A stretch of 64,000 nt of DNA from Balanoglossus misakiensis. Its lineage: Eukaryota > Hemichordata. Below the pieces are notes generated by a model that saw only the letters and a program-made list of their open reading frames with translations, was not told the DNA's origin and did no database searches. The stretch is from positions 3,410,001 to 3,474,000 of the forward strand of contig CM082598.2 in the NCBI GenBank assembly GCA_040954595.2, read 5' to 3'. Shown in pieces: positions 1 through 13,000 of the stretch. A program made the translations under genes and the position numbers. The number at the start of each line of letters is the position of its first letter. Within the stretch, counting starts at the first letter, position 1.

Positions 1-56
1 GTGGTAACATGTACATATATACATGTACATAGATACATACATGCATACATACATAC
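1..56. repeat. ACAT/GTAT microsatellite
   Basis: Imperfect ACAT repeats fill the window edge and form the start of the intron behind the coiled-coil exon. The splice donor of that exon lies at the repeat boundary. Confidence 0.8.
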
Positions 57-603
57 CATCCTTTTCTTGGCCAACCAACATTTGTTCAAGTGAGTCAATT
101 CTTTGGTTCAGTTTATCAATCTCTCGTTCCTGCCTGCTTTTCTCAATACTCAGATGTTCAATGTCCTCTTGCTGGATCTCAATTATATGTTGCTGACGAA
201 ACATCTCTTCCTCCCAACGCTCCTGTTGCCGTTGGAGCCGCCGGATCTGTTTCCTGTCCTGATATTCCGTGAGGTCTTTGTACTCGGTTAATTCTTCGAT
301 TTGGGCTCCGTGTTGGGCGAGCGTGGCCAGACACTGCTGGGCAGTTTCTTGCAAGGCCGTGATCTCTTTGTCCTGTTGTCGCAGGATCATGATGCTTCGC
401 CGAAACCCGGTGCATCCTTTCTGTCCGTCCCTGGGCAGAAGGAAAGTGTAAACACAGATGTCTTCTTGGGTTGCATCGCAGTTGGCTGTCAGGTTCTCAC
501 ACCGCGACAAAAGCTCGTCCTTCTCCGCCATGTTGCCTTGAAGACAAACGCACGAAGTATAAGCAAGGAGAACAGCCACTGCGAGTTTCAATCCAACAGC
601 CAT
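57..603 (-). CDS. Secreted coiled-coil protein, N-terminal exon (partial)
   Basis: The minus strand is open from an ATG at 603 to a GT donor next to position 57 (547 nt, 182 codons plus one base); the rest lies outside the window. Residues 1 to about 21 form a signal peptide (basic start, then a run of A, V and L). A cysteine-bearing segment follows, with an NLT N-glycosylation site and the stretch CVYTFLLPRDGQKGC. The remainder is a long charged, Q/E/R-rich heptad region typical of a coiled coil. A CxYTF...C segment just before a coiled coil is known at the N terminus of angiopoietins and, more loosely, of myocilin/olfactomedin proteins, so an extracellular oligomer with a fibrinogen-like or olfactomedin C-terminal domain is a reasonable guess. 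The deciding domain is not visible, so no gene name is given. Confidence 0.65.
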
Positions 604-1125
604 ATTTGCTCACTACAATCAAATGTCGAATCTCGAACAATTCCTGTCCAATGTTTGAGAATCGACACGACCTATCGTCCGATCACCAAAATCTAGTCAT
701 AGATATAAATCAGCCAACCCACTGAACATAAACAGCACGGGAAAAGATACATCAAAGAGCGGTCGAGAAATAAATTATGTGTCCTTGCTGGGTTCAAACC
801 TCCAGATGTTTACACTTCTGAAATTCCAATGAATCCGATGCACTTAAAATACACTACACTATCTTGGTGTGATGTTTCACCACAGTCACTGTGGTTTCAC
901 GCTTTGTACATGGCGCTCTCTCACTATTGAAACTTGTTCCCCTTTTGCTTATGTTCATGTTTATTGCTTTTGGCAATATGACAAAAATACCACATGTGTA
1001 CTGAATAGTCTTTGTGTTTGGACTGTATTTCGGATCCATTCCTTGTAGATATTGTACCAGAGCAATGATAATGCATTCTGGACATATGCAAGTTTAAACA
1101 AATTGGTTTCTAAATATGCACGTCT

Positions 1126-1191
1126 CACGTGACGTGACTAGACAGGCAGAACGCGTCACGTGGATAGACGCGGACGCAGGTCCATCACGTG
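1126..1191. promoter_or_regulatory. Three CACGTG E-boxes in 66 bp
   Basis: CACGTG occurs at 1126-1131, 1157-1162 and 1186-1191. The first two sit in longer TCACGTG or CACGTGAC contexts like those bound by bHLH-Zip factors (USF, MITF/TFEB types). A GCCATTTTG stretch, YY1-like, follows at about 1203. The nearest divergent coding start is the minus-strand exon ending at 603, so this could be its upstream promoter. That link is inference. Confidence 0.4.
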
Positions 1192-2036
1192 CATGCCATC
1201 CGCCATTTTGTAATATGCTAATTTTTGACATTCCCGTCGTGAATTAATGCGCATGTCTGTTGTAAAATTTACGTACATTTGCGTCAGTAGTTGTATTGAT
1301 TTGAGCTTAATTCCGGAATAAACTGCTATTTTTAATGTATATTTGTCAAGGGTGAAAGATATTGTTTACAAACGCGACATATTGAGTCTAACCCGGAAGT
1401 AATATTGACCAATGAAAAGGCTCGGTCTTTAGCCAATCAGATGCCACACTTCTAAATATGGCGGACCTGCTTCTTTGCGCTTGTCACTGATCGAGGCAGG
1501 GTACCAACCAAGTTCTATCTGTATTTCAAGAATCAAGAACTTGCACCAATCAAACACAAACAATCCCACAGCTTGTAGCACACCCAAAAGAAATATATAC
1601 AAATCAAACGGAGTCCTTGAATGAATTTTTTTATTCAAGTATCTACTCATAAATTTCAATAAAACATCTGTTTTTATTCTTTAAACTTTACAATGCCGAC
1701 TTTCACACTCAAAAAAATTTACAAACAAAGAAAAAAACTTTAATGGAGTGTATCACAGTCTCTCAAGAAAGAGGAGGGACTGTGAGTGTATATTTCAAAG
1801 TCATTGCACACTTCAAATTCAGTTTCATTTGTAATTGTCAAAAATAGTTGAAAATGAGCCAAAACGTCAAAATGTGCAATCAAGCATTTGTCATGCATCG
1901 TGAAATGAGTTACATCAAAATCTTTAACTAATGTTTTAAATCCTAAAATTTCCAAGAAAGGAGATAAAATTCATGATTTTATGATTGATACTACACATTT
2001 CTCTTTTCCACATCGAAACATAACTTTCAAATGAAA

Positions 2037-2215
2037 TACTGTGAAACACTTTATTTTCGCAAGTTGAAATTTTTGCGATATCGAGAGAGGCCACTGCTTC
2101 GCGAGTATTACTTTTCACGTTCTATTATTTCATTCACTGCATCGTTATCTTCTATTTTGGCTCTTGCGTATTTCGCGAAAATTTATTGCTTGCGAAAATT
2201 AAGTGTTTTACAGTA
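2037..2215. mobile_element. MITE-like element, TACTGTAAAACAC ends (copy 1)
   Basis: The left end reads TACTGTGAAACACTTTATTTT and the right end is its inverse (AAGTGTTTTACAGTA). The interior has TTTCGCGAA-type motifs and a segment reading GATATCGAGAGAGGCCACTG. A second copy at 15492-15703 shares ends and interior, which establishes a dispersed family. No coding capacity, so non-autonomous. Confidence 0.8.
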
Positions 2216-3669
2216 CGAAGCATTTTCGTATATTTTACCCAAGATAATATTCAAGTATTTTTTCCATCAAGAACACAAGGGATCAATGAATAAACCACTG
2301 AAGTACAAAACAAAATTTTCACCACCAAAAAACTGCATTCCCTCAAGGAAAAACATCAATTGTCACTTCTTTGACCATCAGCGAAAATATTCTGTTTCAC
2401 CTTTTGATCAAGCAATTTTAAAACCATAGTAGACAGTTATGGCTACAAGTTCAAGCAGAGAGAAGAAAATAAATGGAAACCAAAGGAAAGATTTTTTGCA
2501 TGTCAATTAAACATTTGAATACACATTATTCACAATGTCTGATAGTGTAGTTATGCTTGCAATTACTTGAGCCAAATCTACTGCAGCATATATATCAGCA
2601 AACAAACATGAAGACTATATAAATTGTGGTAAAAATCTAAATAGACCCTCAGTGCTGTCAAGACTAAAACGAATAATAAGGGAAAGTATTTTCAATTAAA
2701 TACGCACTGAATAATGTGTGAAATTTTGAGTTGCAGCATACACACTGAACATTTGACATACCGTTTAAAGGTAGCTGTGAAAACGGGTAAACTGTGTCTT
2801 AATGTTATTTAATTGACTTTGAAAGAATTATTTGACATTTCATAGAAATAAGCAATATCTGCAGCATCTGCTTTATATTCTGTTTTGTTTTCGCGAAAAA
2901 TGAAACATGACAGATACAATTCAATTTTCACCAATGTGCAAAAAGGAAACAAATTTCAAAGAGAAAATGGTGAAAATAGCACATTTTTTGCAAATCTAAA
3001 ACTATATAATGCTGGCCAGTATTTGTTAAATTTTTAATAGTCAATGTAATTAATATTTTGAATGCACAATCCTATTGCTTTCAGATCTACAACTTTTACC
3101 TGCAGTACTGTAAATGAGCTTAATTTTAACTTCTTTCATTGCTTTTTTTGGTAACATTTTCTGAAAAAGTGTAATGGCAATGCTACATATTGAAATAAGA
3201 CCGACTTTGGATTCTCTTTGTGCAAAATGTACAGAAAATTCCTGAAATGTGGCAGTAACATTACTGAGAAAAAAACTGAAAGTGAACATCTCAGTCATTT
3301 ACATGATGTATTTGTACAATGTAGCAAATTCCTGTTGAAAAATTGCTACATTTGTATCTGCACATAGAATGTAACAAATGTATGTATACAAACTTCTTTC
3401 ATCTGTAGTTACACATGTAACATATCAATGTATACACAATTGCAACACTTGTACCTGCACACACAATATAACCAATGTATATTTGTATAACAAATCTTTG
3501 TGTATAAAACGGCAACATCTGTATGCTATAAAGGACTTCTTTTGACTCTGTACATTGTTTTTATGGTATAACAAATTTCACAATTGGGTAAATGAGCTTG
3601 ATACAAATCATGCCATTATTTGGTTGATATGTTAATACTACAACCATGGTTGCTTTCACCATGCTAATG

Positions 3670-3761
3670 TTAACCCTTTCACCCCCATTTCCCTTTAAAG
3701 AGGTCCATCTTCACCATAGAAAACAATGGCTTTGGATCAAACCATGGTGGTGAAAGGATAA
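3670..3761. mobile_element. TTAACCCTTTCACC MITE, copy A
   Basis: About 92 bp beginning TTAACCCTTTCACCCCCA and ending in the inverted form (GGTGGTGAAAGGATAA). The interior carries the family core AGAGGTCCAtCTTCACCaTAG and AAACAATGG. See the copies at 8494, 12313, 13988, 14501, 19484 and 32896. Confidence 0.8.
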
Positions 3762-4062
3762 AGCACTTTTCTACCCTGTAAAAACGCACCGTGGTCTGGC
3801 TCCTCACACAAACAAGAACACTGTAATAAATTGCACCTTGATTTTGTGATACATATGATGTTAAAATTCTTTACACAGAATCTTAAGGCCTTTTTATCCA
3901 ATCAGGTTCTGCCAAGTGTCCACTGCACGTGCTCACTGCACATACAGTCAGCTGACTGTGTTCAGCAAATCAGAGAATTATGTCCTCCATGCATTGTAGC
4001 CATCACTGGGGTGGAGGTTTGTCTTAAATCTAATTCAGCCGACAGCAAAACTAGCTAGTTTA

Positions 4063-7000
4063 CTAGACATCAAGCCCCTTTGTGAGTGATGCCTCCAGCA
4101 TTATGTTGAACTCCCGGAGAGCATTGATGATCTGCACAAGGAAGGATATCGAGGAACGATCTCGGAGTAATGCCCAGTCTTCATACATGCTAACTGTGAC
4201 TGGAGTGGCGGCTATCAGTGGAAACCACATCTGTAGTACATGATCCCTGCAAAAACAATCAAGACACATTGATTATGTAAAGTGTTTGGTTTAATCGATC
4301 GATCAGTCCTGAAAGGCAATATCAGTCCATCAAGACCATCTCAAAGTGACAAGTGTCACTTTGTAATCGCACATACAAACACTTCGCAGAAAACCATCTA
4401 GCTTGTTTTGTTTTATCTTGGGCTGGCTTTTCAACTTACTACTATATATTCGCGCATCGCATGGTTATCGTCAATTTTGGGATCGATGTATTGTATATTG
4501 TTTATGTCACTGCTGCAATGCTTACTGTATAACTGGCATAAAAGACTGATTGTTAACTACAAATTTACATTGTACATAACTGTGGCTACGCTAAGCACCC
4601 ACCTGACTCCAAGGCACATAAGGAGCTGAAACTTCCCATCTTTACCAATGTTCTGCGATGAGCTGTTAATTTTCCTGACGTATCTACAGTACATTCGCCT
4701 CGCTTGCCTCTGCTCAGGAGGGCCTCTTATGCCCTCATCGTCACTATCAACACTCTCAAAGTATGTGCTTACTTTCTCTGTAAGTAGAAAAAAAGTACAG
4801 TGAAATATGTCATTGCAGACACCTATCAAATCAAGATAGCTCTGTATTAAGGAGAGATTTACAGCATTTACTTATACTTTATTCATGCCAATGTGTTTGC
4901 TGAAGATGGAAACAAGACTTATATCAACTATGATGGCTTTGGGAGTTAAGACAAAAATGTTCCTTTGCATAGATTGGAGTGTGAGCAAATACTTAATATT
5001 GGAGAAAATAACGAAAAAGGTGGGCGTACCTATAAAATCCCAGATGAAGAAGTTATTTCTGAATAGTCTAGATGATTTGAATCCATATTGGAACACCTGG
5101 TCTAAGCACTGTACAAGACCTTTGTCACCACATAATAACAACGTCAAACTACCTCTCTGAAAAATAAATAAATAAAAATCATCACATTGGAAATTGGTAT
5201 TAATACTGTAAAATCGATTTCAACACTAATGCTGATGACTTTGCACACTTAAAGCTGCATTGGTAAAGTATGTAGACATATACATAGTTGGTGTTTCTTC
5301 ATGTTATAAGAACTTGAAAAAAAGGAACTCGTAGTTGATACATGAAATTTCAACTTTGGCAAACAATCTAACCTCTTTCTCAGGTTTGTAGAAATACTTG
5401 ACGATATGATTGACTGCATCAGTGATCATTTCCTGGACTTGAGGTCCAGTGTTCTTCATGGGACTGCTTCTTCTGACTTGTACAGGCGAGCGTTGATTTG
5501 GTGGAGTTCTGCATGCATTTAGGATATCTTCAGTATCTGTGGTTGATGGAATCACCTCTCCAACCAAGAGTCTCTCAAGACTGCCGTCATCGACGCCTTT
5601 ACCCAGCCATCGACCACATGAAAACCTGCAAATCAATTAATTAATCAATCAATCAATCAATCAATCAATCAACCAACCAACCAATCAACCAAAAACAAAA
5701 ACATTCTATAGACATCTATTGGATTCTATAGCCTATTGAATTTTGATATAAGTTTATAAAATTTCCATGGACATCTATAGATTTCTAAGTTGTTTTGCAC
5801 CATCTGTAAATCAATTAATAAATCAATCAACCAACCAATCAATCAAAAACAAAAACATTCTATAGACATCTATTGGACTTTAGCCTATTGAATTTTGATA
5901 TAAGTTTATAAAATTTCCATGGACATCTATAGATTTCTATGTTGTTTTGCACCATCCAGGGCTCGAAATTCGTTTTTTTTCTTGGTAGCCTCAGTGGGCT
6001 ACCATTTTCTAAAGTTGGTAGCCCAAGAGCAATAGCTGGTAGTCCACATAATACAATGATAAATCAATGTACATTGTATACTGCTACAAGTACGGTAGTA
6101 GGTCTATATCTGTTTGAGAACGTTGGTAAATTTTTAATATACATACTGCTATGGTGAACAATTATATTGTTGATTGACACGTGTCAAAATGCACACGAGT
6201 CCGCGGCCGGTTGAACCCAGTGTTTTCTCCAGGATGTTGAGAGAAGGGGGAATGTCCCCCCTTAGTCCAAAATTAAGGGGGATTTGGTCGAAGTAAATGT
6301 CACGATTGACAATTTTGAACGTTAACTTACTAACTGCCTTCATTCCATATTAAAAACAGTATTAGTAAATTACAACATTTTACATGTGAACTTGACAACA
6401 AATTAACAGTTACAGTTTTTTCTTCTTAAAATTAGTAGGTTTTGCAGAGGAAGACACCAACTTGCATAACTTTCAGGGCATGTAATTTAAAAAAAGCCTG
6501 GAGAGCTGAAAATAACTCTCCTGAAATTAATTACACAAGTGGTAGGAGAGTGACTAACTGCTCCCCTGGCAAGGAGAGTGAAATGAATAAAATAAATGCA
6601 ACTGCAAAAACAATAGTGTCTTTCTTTAATTTTATACCTGAGAAAAAAATTTCTTGTTTGATTTTAAAAGTTTCAGTTTTTTTAGCTGCCAAAATAATAG
6701 ATTTTGAAACCATTATTATAGTGAAATAAATTGAAGTAGTATATATTCCTTCAGATTTCTGCCAACACTTCCCATCTGTGGCTAAGCACACTACTCAAAT
6801 GGACAGTCTCTGTACATATTGAATGACTTTCCTTCCAAACAAGGTCATGGAAAACTGAGATGAACGCAGTTCTTTTAATTTGCATAAAATTGTTACGTTC
6901 AGCCATCACTTGAGTGCAGAGTGTTTGCTCTAAATTTAGACGGTGTCCAGATAGGCTGTTCCAACAATTGCACACTATAGCCCTGGAGCTAAATTACACG

Positions 7001-10000
7001 TGAATGAATGTGAAAGTCATCTACAACATAGTTTTGGGGGGTGGGAAGTTAAAATGTATAGGCCAGCACGCAGTAATATCGGCCGTTTTCCCAGTGTTTT
7101 GACTGACTGTGCGTGCTATTGAGGCTTGGACGCGCATGTACTGGCCGGGTGGGCTGCTCACGAAGGGGCGATTGTCGCCCCTTGAACTTGTTACAAGGGG
7201 CGATTCAAGTGTAAAAGAGGGGGAATCGCGCGTCCTGGAGATCGAGAAAACACTGCTGGTTGTCGCACGCATGGTAGCCCAATCGGGCTACCACTGGTGT
7301 CAAATTGGTAGCCCGATCGCAAACATTGGTAGTCTGTGGACGCGGGGCTACCGCGAATTTCGAGCCCTGCCATCTGTTCAACGATTATACTTACTTATAG
7401 GTATGGGCAGCGAGTTCATTTCTGACCAGGACGTAGTCAATCATCCATTTCGGGGACATACCAGAATTATCGTGGCCAATTCGAACTGTACTGAGAACAC
7501 CAAGGTTACGATGCTGCAACAAAAATGAAAAAGAAAAATTAGCACACATAAGATAAGTAAACCACACATGCTTCTTCTCATCATCTGATCGCAGGAAAAC
7601 ATATCTCTTATATCAACTCCTGCAAAGGTATAATATCAAAAGATCAACTATATATGTTTTTCTTTACTACACTCTATCTGGTATATAACATCTAACCCAC
7701 CTCAAAGGTAAGTTCCACAGCATTTTTCGGTATCTGAATGACACCTGTGTCGCCCAGTTCACCTGCTATGCTAATCCATGCATTGGCACTGGTTGCTGAG
7801 TTGAACTTTCTACTCACAAAGATTAGTACCCTGTATGTTATCGCTGTGAAGAAAAATAAATAAAAATGTTATTGCACACCCAGGGCACTCAATTAACTGA
7901 CATACAATACACTGTTTACTCAGAAGGATTTTAATACTCTGTAGTGCGATATCATGGACACCAAATTTCATCAACAGGGATGTGTGTAATAATTTACATC
8001 ATTACTTACTTGTTGATATGAAAGAGTTTGTAAAGCAGTGATAATCTACAGCGTTGAGAGACAGTAAGTAGTAAAGGAATTGCTCTTTCTCATCATCTGA
8101 TCGCAGAAAAGCATATCTCTTATATCGACTCCTGCAAAGATATATTATCAAAAGATCAACAATATACATTATTACATGTATGTGTTGGTTTTGGCCAGCA
8201 GGATATGACATGGTGGATTATATCATATAATGTCTCAACTTGCAAGAAATGCCAGTATATTGGCTACACACCTGCAGAGTTCATAGTCTGTGAGCAACTC
8301 TTTCAGATGTTTACACAGCAGTTTCCGTTCCAGTGCCAGTCTGATCCATGCCCTGGCATAGCCAACATCAGTCTTCACATCTTTCATACTCTGGACTTTC
8401 CTAATGCGAGAATAAATGAACATTTGTACAGTTCACGTTGAAGCAATAGAATTGAGCAGTGTTGATATGCTGAACACTTTCATGATGGTTAAATTAACCC
8501 TTTCACCCCCAGTTCCCTCTTTAGAGGTTCATCTTCACCTTAGAAAACAATGATTTGGACCAAGCCATGATGGTGAAAGGGTTACAGACTATGTAAAGTT
8601 GACAAATTGAACAAAACTACTGAAATATATAGCCAAAGATTCCTTCTAATAGACAAGTGATTGTTTCTGTGTACAATACAAGATAATACAATTTAAGCCA
8701 CTCACTGTATATCATGGACAAGGTCTGTAGGTACAGACGGTAGCACAGGCTCTGGGAGACCACTACCTCGACGTCTGTGACCACATTGCGGCGAGTCTGG
8801 ATTCAAATCTAAATCAATTTAGAATATGCAAATTTAGTTTTCAGTAGATGGGATTGATAACTAACACAACGATTTTTATGAAAACTTTATCATACTTTGT
8901 GCAGAGTTACATATACCAATGACTGTTATTGTCTTGTCCACCACGAGAAATTCAACTCATTTTTATCATTTTTCACGCTTCAGTTTTCCTTACAAAAGAG
9001 CCTGAAAAAGTTCCAAGTTCGGCACAGTTGGTGGACTATACATTTAACAGTAAAGGAGTGTTTTTTTGTGATGCTGAAAATTAAATTATTATGACTGACA
9101 GCAGAAGTGCCAAGTGTTGCTGACAGACTTCTTCAAAATACACAGAACAGCAAAACAGCTAATGATAGAATGATCTCGCTAATGATCTTGTCCTGGAGGT
9201 TGAGATCACTTCCGGGATTGATCTCAAAGTCCAGGACATTCCCGCATTTTACAGGAGTGCACAAGCTCCATATATGTGATTGGGTTAAAACAGACCAGCT
9301 CAATTCGATTTCATTGGCTTTGAAATTATTGCGAGACCACTCTACCACATCAGGAGTTAACAGGAATGAGAAATACATCTAATAATTATGGTTTACAACA
9401 TACTACATTGAAGCATATTAGAGAAGTCACAAGCTGCATGCACATTCAAAACATAAACCTTCTCCATCCTATCCTCCCTTCGTAGTAAAATAGAATGGTC
9501 CTATAGCCTGTAGGCTTAGGCTTGGAACATTCCATTTTCTGAGGAAGACGGGGACGAATGGCTGTGAGGGACACATTTAAACCATTAAATCAGAGAGTGT
9601 TATTTCACATTTAGTATTGCATTGAGTATTACGAGTATGTGCTTAAAAATGATGACTAGCGAGAGTTGACACAGAGAATGAGATGATGCCATACAAAACA
9701 TGACCCTGTACTGGCAGACATGTACAAAACACAATTTAAGGATTTTACCCTGACTCAAGATTAAAAACAAAAGACGACATTCTGTGTTTCTTGTGACCTT
9801 ACTATGCATTTGTCCCCTCTCTCCTAAACTTCTAACTGTAATACTTTTCAATTTTTAATACTTTTCAATGAAGCTAGCAGCTCTGCATGTTATTCAACCC
9901 TCATGAAACCACCTTTCACCCCAGTTCCCTCCCTATTCAAGTCTGTTGTACTGTGAGCCAAAAATACAGAGTTTATGCAAGGAGGCATCACAGTTCCCCA

Positions 10001-13000
10001 CAGTGCATTACTGGGTATGGCTATAAAAGGCATAGGCACCCTGATGGCTATAGGGTCAGTGTTGCATGACACACGGAGCAAGAAACAGACATACATTTAT
10101 TAGAGGTGGAAGAAGAGAGTGCGTGAATCTGGTGCACATCATCAGAGTCAAAGTCCATACTCCAGCAACACAGCAAACTGGCTACATCTACATGCTGGTG
10201 TAGTGAAGATACGTCACTTTGCTTACACGTACATGACTTCCAGTGCGTTTCAACTTTTTTTTCCCCAAGGTCACCAAGAAATAAAGCGATTGTGGGAAGA
10301 AGAAATAAACCCAAAAGAAAAATTGTACGATGAAAGAAAGAAAGAGAGAGAGAGAGAAAGTTTCCATCAGTTATCTTGTGTATTTTGTAACTTAACTATG
10401 GTACTGTGATTCACATGAAGACAGAATTCTCTATCTGTAATGCTGCCCTAATATATTTATGTATCAGAAGTATATACATGTACAATACGATAAACCCATC
10501 TACATTATGACTAGATGTTGTCCAATCTGATTAAAATTAGCTGTGGAGGTACAATGCAGGTAGCATCTTTTACTTTGCTTGGTCTTTGCTGTCAGTATTC
10601 TGCTGCTAACATCTGTCTAGCGCAGAACACACATAGTAATTTCAGTAACCCATGCCCCACCTGTCAAACACTGATCGGGAAACTCACTGCGTAAAAGAAC
10701 AGACTCTTGTACATAAACACAAATCAATGCCAATCCTCAAAATAACCCCTACACTATTTCATCCTGGTTGAAAAATAGTTTTTATATTAATAATGAAATG
10801 TCATGCCATTTAGGGTCAACTTTGTATGACAAATAAATCATCCCTGATCTCGTCATCACTTGGAATATTACAAAAATTTGAAAAGAAACAGTTCTTATAG
10901 ATGTTTCTTCATGTTACCATGCCAAGTTTTTTCCCAACTGAGTTATCCAGTATGCTCAGTTGAGCCATGGAAATTCACTACTTCAGATAAAGTCCATCAC
11001 TGCATAGCATTACTTACAGTACTGAAAACTTGACATAGGCATGCTGAGAGGGCTATAAGCACATCTACAATCTTTACAATTTACAGACTTCAAGATCACA
11101 AAGAAGGGTTATATCAAGGGTAACTCAAAGCGAGGCCAACGGGGAAAGTTGACCAATCACATCAAGGGGATTACCCAATTGCCCTCGCTTTGAGTTCAAA
11201 CTCATGATAGCTCCATGAGAGCACTAGACTTATGGTGCATGTATTTTGCAATCAAAGAGAAAGTCTACAAAGTATACCTTTGACAAAACTGAACAGTTTG
11301 AACTTGAAGACACCTCTTAACCAATCCAATGGAATGTTAGTACTGGGTTTTACTATTGTTAATGACATGCCATGAAAGAACCAGAAAATACAAGAGAAAT
11401 TTAATCAGGTTTTAGGACAGACAATAGAATAAAAGACCACATTTACTGTGGTGTTAATAACCTGGATAGTTTACCATACAATTCTAACTTTTTTTGGTGT
11501 TTGAATGATTTATGTTGTAGTATCACTTTCTGAAAGAAGTTGCCAGATAGGGCATGAGTTTGCCGTATCTCCATCCTGGGTAACGCAACCCTCAGTTTAC
11601 CTCAACTCAAAAGGAAGTACGGCCCCCTCCCCCACTTTGTAAGACAGGCCACCCCCCCTTGTAAAACTTCAGATAGACCCTTGGTAAACACCTACCCAAC
11701 CCACACTTTGGAATCCAGCGACTACTTAAAAATGAAGAGGGTGACTTGATACAAATATGTGGTAACGTGTACATGTAACAGTTTTACTTTGTTTAATGTC
11801 TACCCTTTTAACACCAGTTTCATGTATATATATGTGTGTGGCCGTTATGTACAGAAATGATACCATGATGTGACCATACATATAATAATTCAGTAAATTA
11901 TACAAAAACAAACAATACATTTTAGAATCTAACATCTTTTATGTCTGACAGTCGCAAACTTCCTACAATGTATGATATCATGAGAAAATTATGAAATCTG
12001 AAACACACAACAGTTTTCAGATTTGAATTGAAGTGATTTCAAAACTGGAAGCTCCAACTTGTCCATAACTACTATAGAGTTCTTCATAGGACTTACTTGG
12101 AACCAGGAAATTTGGACTTGAAGTTGAATCCTTCCTGGCTTTCATTTCTTGATATGCCAATAAGTGAGACCAGAATGCTGATTTACCCTGAGAAACAGAC
12201 AAAGAATCATCAACATTAGAAAACTGAACAAAGGCAGATTTTTAAATGGAAAGGCACTAAAAATAAATACTTTGTGAAGTGAAAACTGTATAAAAACACA
12301 GGCCGTGTGCCTTTAACCTTTTCACCACCATGGTTTGGACAAGTCCATTGATCTCAATGGCAGTGCTGGACCTCCATACAGGGAAACAGGGGTAGAAGGG
12401 TTAATAATGTCAGTAAAATGATTGTCACTGTCTGTACATGTGAAAAGTTTTAATTTGTTTTCAGATGGAAACCACCAAAATGTAAAACTAAAATCTCACA
12501 ATGCTTTTACCTGTTTCATTTGTAATCCATGACTCCAAATACGCTCCAAGAGATCACACAGACTAGCTATGAGCGTATTCTCTTCCACACCGGTCAGTTT
12601 GACCTCACCGTGACCCAGCTCTACGGCCTCTTGACCCATCTTTTCCACCAACATCCTCTTGGTCTGGAAACGAAAATACAATTGTCAGTCCAGATAATCT
12701 GAGAAGGGTTTGATCATGATGTGAAGTTGGCCGAGAATTTTTGTTTACTTATTCTCACCTCTTAGGAGACCCTCCACAGATTCCCAAGTAATTTTTTTTT
12801 CACTTACCTTTACCCTACACTCCTTCAGAAGCCCCTCCACAAATTTCCAGTTGGTCTGCGCCATAACTCCCGGTGACATGTCCAGTAGCTGTGGTGCTCG
12901 TATGCTTTTACCCCTGGCTTCTTGGATGTATTTCTGATTGACACAAACATAGTGAATCGGGCATTAGATACTGTGATCTACTCTGGGAACAGAGTAAAGT

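Larger units (their letters stand above)
604..4062. other. Intergenic stretch, two MITE-like repeats
   Basis: No gene is recognised between the secreted coiled-coil exon and the 3' end of DENND5. The open frames here are short, without codon bias or splice context. The stretch holds a cluster of CACGTG boxes (1126-1191), one TACTGT-ended element (2037-2215) and one TTAACCC-ended element (3670-3761). The DENND5 3' UTR must lie at its right end, but I could not fix a poly(A) signal. Confidence 0.6.
8809..12096. other. Large DENND5 intron
   Basis: A 3.3 kb intron with no coding exon that I can recognise. It contains a copied fragment of another gene's exon border (9939-9995), a GA-rich run at about 10330-10360, a 75 bp hairpin (11122-11196) and pyrimidine-rich tracts around 11620-11660. 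The short open frames show no family resemblance. Confidence 0.6.
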
